A stretch of 64,000 bases of DNA from Micromonospora sp. R77 (GTDB lineage: Bacteria > Actinomycetota > Actinomycetes > Mycobacteriales > Micromonosporaceae), in assembly GCF_022747945.1 (NCBI RefSeq), contig NZ_JALDST010000001.1, forward strand, positions 6,634,001 to 6,698,000. Direction: 5' to 3'. The translations under genes were made by a program, and so were the position numbers. The notes below the pieces were generated by a model. It was not told the DNA's origin. It saw only the letters and a program-made list of their open reading frames with translations, and did not search any database. Numbering within the stretch: the first letter of the stretch is position 1; each line of letters opens with the position of its first letter. Shown here one piece after another: positions 60,592 to 64,000 of the stretch.

Positions 60592-61358
60592 GCTCTCCCT
60601 CCCTTGCCCCACTGCTGGTGCTCCGGCACGGACGTGATGCGACGACGCAGGTTGACCACGGCGGGATCGGGTGGGGCCGTCCGCTCCTCGGTCAGCAGGC
60701 CGTGGTTGAGGGCGACCGTCACCGCCACCGTCCGGTTGGGACAGTTCAGCTTGGCCAGGACGTTGCCGACGTGCCGCTTCGCGCCGTGCTCGGAGATGCC
60801 GAGCCGCCGGGCGATCTGCTTGTTGCTGAGCCCTTCGGCCAGCAGCTTAAGGGCCTGCCGCTCCCGGGGCGTGAGCATGAACGGCGGGTCCGAGCGGGGC
60901 TTGCCAGCGGTGCGCAGCTCGTCGAGAATGCGCCGCGCGAGCGAGCCCGGGATGGGCATCTCGCCGTGGCGCAGCTTGTGCAGGCTGTCCGCCAGGATCG
61001 TCCGGGTCAGCCCGGGTTCGAGCAGGAACCCGTCCACCGAGAGGGCGGCGACCTCCGGCAACAGCGCGTCCTCCGCCTGACGCAGCAGGAACAGCGACGA
61101 CGTGCCGCCGCGGGCCGCGGCGGCGAGCAGCGCGTCGGCGCCGCCCGGCGGACCGTCCGCCGAGATGATCAGGATCTGGTACGCCCCGCTCTCCAGCAGC
61201 CGCGCGGTGACGTGTGGATCGTCTCCGGGCTGGACGGCGGTGACCATCGGCAGGTCGCCGAGCATCTGGCTGAGCCCGCATCGGGTCAGCTCGTTGTCGA
61301 TCGCCACCAGGACCGCCAGTCCGGCGGACTGTGGTGGCGCCTCGCTCACCTCGTGCAT
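60588..61358 (-). CDS. LuxR/NarL-type regulator with atypical receiver
   Basis: 256 residues from ATG 61358 (MHEVSEAPPQSAGLAV), GAGGAG upstream. The N-terminus resembles a receiver (LAVLVAIDNELTRCGLSQML, with the acidic pair reduced), but the strand that should end in the phospho-acceptor Asp reads QILIISADG, with Ser at that position. The C-terminal HTH (about 165-230) is canonical: LTPRERQALKLLAEGLSNKQIARRLGISEHGAKRHVGNV. It is therefore probably a DNA-binding regulator controlled by ligand or abundance rather than phosphorylation. No sensor kinase adjoins it. First gene of the aminotransferase-dehydrogenase operon and the only regulator in the window, so the likely cluster-situated controller. 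Confidence 0.87.
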   Translation of the reverse strand: MHEVSEAPPQSAGLAVLVAIDNELTRCGLSQMLGDLPMVTAVQPGDDPHVTARLLESGAYQILIISADGPPGGADALLAAAARGGTSSLFLLRQAEDALLPEVAALSVDGFLLEPGLTRTILADSLHKLRHGEMPIPGSLARRILDELRTAGKPRSDPPFMLTPRERQALKLLAEGLSNKQIARRLGISEHGAKRHVGNVLAKLNCPNRTVAVTVALNHGLLTEERTAPPDPAVVNLRRRITSVPEHQQWGKGGRA

Positions 61359-61689
61359 GCTTCTCCTCCCCCGGCCCCGTGGGGCCTCTCGCGCACCGGG
61401 GCGTGCGGCGGCCCCGGCCGGTTACGGCCGTGGCAGCTCGACGCCCTCCGAGAGCGGACATGATCGTCCGGGTCGACCGGACGGCCCACTGGAGATATCC
61501 GTCCGGGTCGATCATTTCTGCGAATGTTAACGGTCCTGAGCCGTCCGCACCACAAAAGGAGAATGACTAAGACGAGTTGGGCGATCGACCACCGGATGCG
61601 GGTGGCGTCTTGCACGACGCCCTTTGCCCGGTAACCTCGCCGTTGAACCACGCGTCGTGTCAGCGAATTCGACCACAGGGCAGGCCGTA
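61359..61689. promoter_or_regulatory. Divergent intergenic region, regulator / hydrolase
   Basis: 331 bp, with an AT-richer core around 61490-61570 (TTTCTGCGAATGTTAACGG, then CACAAAAGGAG). It should hold the promoters of both the LuxR operon and the hydrolase. TTAACAT on the minus strand (61522-61528) is a possible -10 for the regulator. No clear operator repeat was found. Confidence 0.4.
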
Positions 61690-62951
61690 ATGACCGTTGT
61701 GCGTATAGGCGGCGCATTAGCGTCCGTCATCGTGGGCATCGCCGTGGGATGGTCGGTGCTGTACGGGACAGCCCGCTTCACCGCCCGCCCGGCCGTCTTC
61801 CTCGCCGCCGGCCTGCTCGGCTACGCGGTCGTGACGGTGTGCGCCGGCTGGCTGCTGACCCGGCACCTGCGCCCCGAGCCGGCCGCCGGGCGAGGTGGTC
61901 GAGGTGGTAGCCGTCGCGGCCGCCTGGTGCTCGTGCCCGCCGCGTGGGCGGCGCTCAACCGGCACGCCGCGGGTCACCCCCGCCGGCCGGCACCCAGTTG
62001 TTTTCCGCCACGGCGTCCGGCTCGCTGCGGGTGCCGGGCCGGGGCGGCACCCCGGGGGATCCGGTGGTCTTCCTGCACGGCGGGCCCGGGGTGGCGGACA
62101 TGGACCACGACGCGCCGATCCTGGGCCGGCTGGCCGCCACCGGCCGCGACGTCTGGCTCTACGACCAGGTCGGGGCCGGCCGCTCCAGCCGCCTGGCCGA
62201 CCCCACCGGCTACTCGCTGGAGCGCGACGTGGCCGACCTGGAGCAGGTCCGGTTGCGGATCGGTACGCCCCGGATGGCGCTGGTCGGTCACTCCTATGGC
62301 GCCACCGTGGCCGCCACCTATCTGGCCCGGCATCCCGAGCACGTCTCGCGGGTGGTCTTCTCCTCACCGGGACGCCTGGTGCCCGAGGTGGGCGACGTGA
62401 GCGGGACCGGCATGGTGGGGCGGCTGGACCGGCGCCACCAGCTCGGCGTGGTGGGCACCGCGTTGCGACCCCGGGCGATGCTGACCTACAGCCTGATCAA
62501 GGCCAACCCGCGGGCGGCCCACGCGCTGTCCGGCGACGACGAGATGGACAGCCGGTTCGCCACGATGTACCGGCAGTCCGCACCCGGCCTGGTGTGCCCC
62601 GGCAACCCCGTACCGGCCGCGCCGGAACGGCCCGGCTTCTATGCCAACCAGGTGCCGCTGAACAGCACCCGCCCGGCCGCCGACATCCGTTCCGCGCTGG
62701 CCCGCCTGCGGGTGCCGGCGCTGATCGTCAAGGGCGGCTGCGACTACCTGCCCTGGTCGATCGCGGCCGACTACCGGCGCAGCGTCCCGGGCAGTGGCCT
62801 GGTCTACTTCGACGACTGCGGTCACCAGACCTACGCCGAGCGCCCGGAACGGTTCCTGGCGGTGGTCGGCGCGTTCCTGACCGACGCGGCCCCGCCGTGG
62901 CCGACCTGGTCGGGGCTGACGCCGCCGCCGACCTACCGGGGAGCCGTCTGA
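61690..62951 (+). CDS. Membrane-anchored alpha/beta hydrolase, proline iminopeptidase-like (frameshifted)
   Basis: About 420 residues. ATG 61690 (MTVVRIGGALASVIVG); weak GGCAGG upstream. Two hydrophobic helices in the first 60 residues (GGALASVIVGIAVGWSVL and VFLAAGLLGYAVVTV) anchor it; the hydrolase domain follows. Oxyanion motif FLHGGPGVADMDHD, nucleophile VGHSYGATVAATYLA, acid IVKGGCDYLPWS, catalytic His DCGHQTYAE. The HGGPG motif is typical of the proline iminopeptidase branch, which also includes esterases and lactonases. A C5 run at 61977-61981 appears one C short; adding one joins AAWAALNRHAAG to TQLFSATASG. Its place beside the cluster regulator might suggest product hydrolysis or resistance, but this is speculative. 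Confidence 0.8.
61977..61981 (+). other. Likely one-base deletion in a C5 run
   Basis: Adding one C to this run fuses the membrane-anchor frame to the hydrolase frame without any other change. The cleanest example of the homopolymer errors in this window. Confidence 0.7.
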
Positions 62952-62957
62952 CGGGGC

Positions 62958-63011
62958 GCCGCACGATCTCCCGTGCGGCAGGTCGAACCCGTCCGACCTG
63001 CCGTCTTTTCT
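62958..63011 (+). terminator. Tandem-hairpin intrinsic terminator
   Basis: Two overlapping hairpins follow the hydrolase stop: GCCGCACG / CGTGCGGC (62958-62979, 6-nt loop) and GCAGGTCG / CGACCTGC (62978-63001, 8-nt loop), then CGTCTTTTCT. The second stem plus T-rich tail is the only textbook intrinsic terminator seen here. Confidence 0.8.
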
Positions 63012-63380
63012 AACGTTGCAAATTGTGCGACAATGGGTCGCCGGCATCTGCTCGCCGACCACCCACGTGCAGCTTTGCCCACCACAGTCTGGAACCATTC
63101 CATTCGACCGGGAGGGCGAGCTCCCGTTCTTTACCAACTGTTAATCAACGCTCTGTCATAAGGGCTGGCCGGACGAGCGGGAGCCGATGCAACCGGTGCC
63201 GAATATTGACGATGCAACTATTCGACCGGCTGTCGGCCCCACCTTTCCGCGTGCCCGGTGAACCGCCGGTGCCGGTGTCGGCCGGGTGCCGGCTCGCACC
63301 GGGGTCGGTCGATGGCGGTGTCGGCCGACGTCGGTCGGTGCCGCTGTCGTCCGGCCGGCGGCTGCGGCCCGCGCCGCCGC
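63012..63380. other. AT-richer convergent intergenic region
   Basis: About 370 bp between the hydrolase terminator and the ketosynthase stop, much less GC-rich than the rest. I see no credible gene. It holds TTGTGCGACAA (a short palindrome near 63024), a weak GGGAG / CTCCC hairpin near 63110, and GATGCAAC repeated at 63186 and 63211 (25-bp period). Function unknown. Confidence 0.4.
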
Positions 63381-64000
63381 TCAGGGCAGCCGGACCACCT
63401 GGCCGGCGTAGAGCAGACCCGCACCGAACCCGAGCAGCAGCGCCGGGCCACCGCCGGCCTCCGGGGCCCGGCTCACCAGCCGGTCCAACGCCAACGGCAC
63501 CGACGCGGCCGCGGTGTTGCCCAACTCCGTCACGTCCCGCGCGACCAGCACGTCCGGGGGCAGCCCGAGCGCCTGCACCAGGGCGTCGGTGATCCGCTCG
63601 TTGGCCTGGTGCGGGACGAAGGCGACCAGGTCGGCGACGTCCACCCGGGCCGCCGCCAGCGCGGCGAGTGCCACCTCGCGCATCCGGGTCACCGCCCAGC
63701 GGAACACCGTCGGCCCCTGCATCCGCAGGTAGGGATAGCCCGCGTCGGGATCGTCGCGCAACCGCCCCCAGCCGTGGGGCTGCGCGATGGCGTCGCCGTG
63801 GTCGCTGTCGGAGCCCCAGACCACCGGAGCGATGCCGGGGATGTCCGAGGGTGACACCACCACCGCCCCGGCGCCGTCACCGAAGAGGAACGCCGACGTA
63901 CGGTCGTGCCGGTCGACGATGTCGCTCATCCGCTCCACCCCCACCACCAGCACGTGCTCGGCGGAGCCGGCGGCCACCAGGTCCCGGGCCAGGCCGAGCG
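63381..64000 (-). CDS. FabH-type ketosynthase III, C-terminal part
   Basis: Partial: about 205 C-terminal residues; the start and active-site Cys lie beyond the right edge. Seen here: SAFLFGDGAGAVVVSP, the catalytic His in FVPHQANERI, the catalytic Asn in TELGNTAAASVPLAL, and the GFGAGLLYAGQVVRL end. These are marks of beta-ketoacyl-ACP synthase III, which starts chains from acyl-CoA and malonyl-ACP or, in specialised clusters, makes esters, amides or unusual starters. Given a stand-alone ACP and FAAL 5 kb away, it may work on that carrier, or it may begin another operon. Confidence 0.88.
   Translation of the reverse strand, partial: LGLARDLVAAGSAEHVLVVGVERMSDIVDRHDRTSAFLFGDGAGAVVVSPSDIPGIAPVVWGSDSDHGDAIAQPHGWGRLRDDPDAGYPYLRMQGPTVFRWAVTRMREVALAALAAARVDVADLVAFVPHQANERITDALVQALGLPPDVLVARDVTELGNTAAASVPLALDRLVSRAPEAGGGPALLLGFGAGLLYAGQVVRLP

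Noticed and set aside
61563..61634. A 23-codon leader-like ORF with AAAAGGAG before its ATG
   Set aside because: The Shine-Dalgarno is only 1 nt from the ATG, too close to work well. The peptide has no regulatory codon run and no attenuator hairpin follows.
63023..63592. Open frames in the 63.0-63.4 kb gap as small genes
   Set aside because: No Shine-Dalgarno, no recognisable domain and odd composition. They read into the antisense of the ketosynthase gene.
1..64000. MbtH-like protein or phosphopantetheinyl transferase gene
   Set aside because: Looked for small NRPS helpers near the synthases; none of the short frames carries their motifs. They may lie outside the window.

Overview
The window is very GC-rich DNA (roughly three quarters G+C) with third-position G/C bias, dense divergent blocks and 4-bp stop/start overlaps. 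This is typical of an actinomycete. The gene content (an SCO2521-SCO2525-type set, F420-dependent and acyl-CoA chemistry, large NRPS/PKS genes) fits Streptomyces or Micromonosporaceae; Micromonospora is my best guess, by inference only. No rRNA, tRNA, IS element, phage gene or CRISPR array was seen.

Left region (1-10.6 kb): probably chromosomal background rather than biosynthesis. It holds the N-terminal fragment of a two-helix membrane protein with a Rossmann NAD-binding domain, then a 1404-residue DUF4062-NACHT-HEAT (STAND) protein. Next come five genes matching the actinobacterial families named after S. coelicolor SCO2521-SCO2525, including a P-loop protein with an altered Walker A. From 10.9 to 16.4 kb there are an alpha-oxoamine synthase, a HisC-like aminotransferase, a 14-helix MFS exporter, a luciferase-like F420 oxidoreductase and a small zinc deaminase. 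These could be the cluster edge or flank.

Core (16.4-55.6 kb, all on the minus strand, transcribed right to left): alanine racemase, tryptophan 2,3-dioxygenase, an acyltransferase-fold protein without catalytic residues, NRPS-A (C-A-PCP), NRPS-B (four C-A-PCP modules plus terminal reductase), a FAD monooxygenase, FAAL-ACP-Cy-A(Ox)-PCP, KS-AT-ACP-Cy-A-PCP-E-like, acyl-CoA dehydrogenase, type II thioesterase, methyltransferase and a second FAD monooxygenase. Read as one line, this could give an acyl-azole extended by one malonate and a cysteine-derived thiazoline, then a peptide with two glycine-like positions released as an aldehyde or alcohol. The Trp dioxygenase suggests a kynurenine-type building block. 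Module order and product are inferred.

Right region (55.9-64 kb): a plus-strand cassette of ACP, ferritin-like diiron protein and a second fatty acyl-AMP ligase, which looks like an acyl-ACP tailoring supply line. Converging on it is a minus operon of LuxR regulator, class IV aminotransferase and acyl-CoA dehydrogenase. An alpha/beta hydrolase with membrane anchors follows, then the C-terminal part of a FabH-type ketosynthase that runs off the window.

Caution: at least a dozen single-base frameshifts break six genes, with good protein continuing in another frame after each. Several sit in G/C runs, so sequence error is the first explanation. The affected genes are listed as single CDS spans with the shifts noted.
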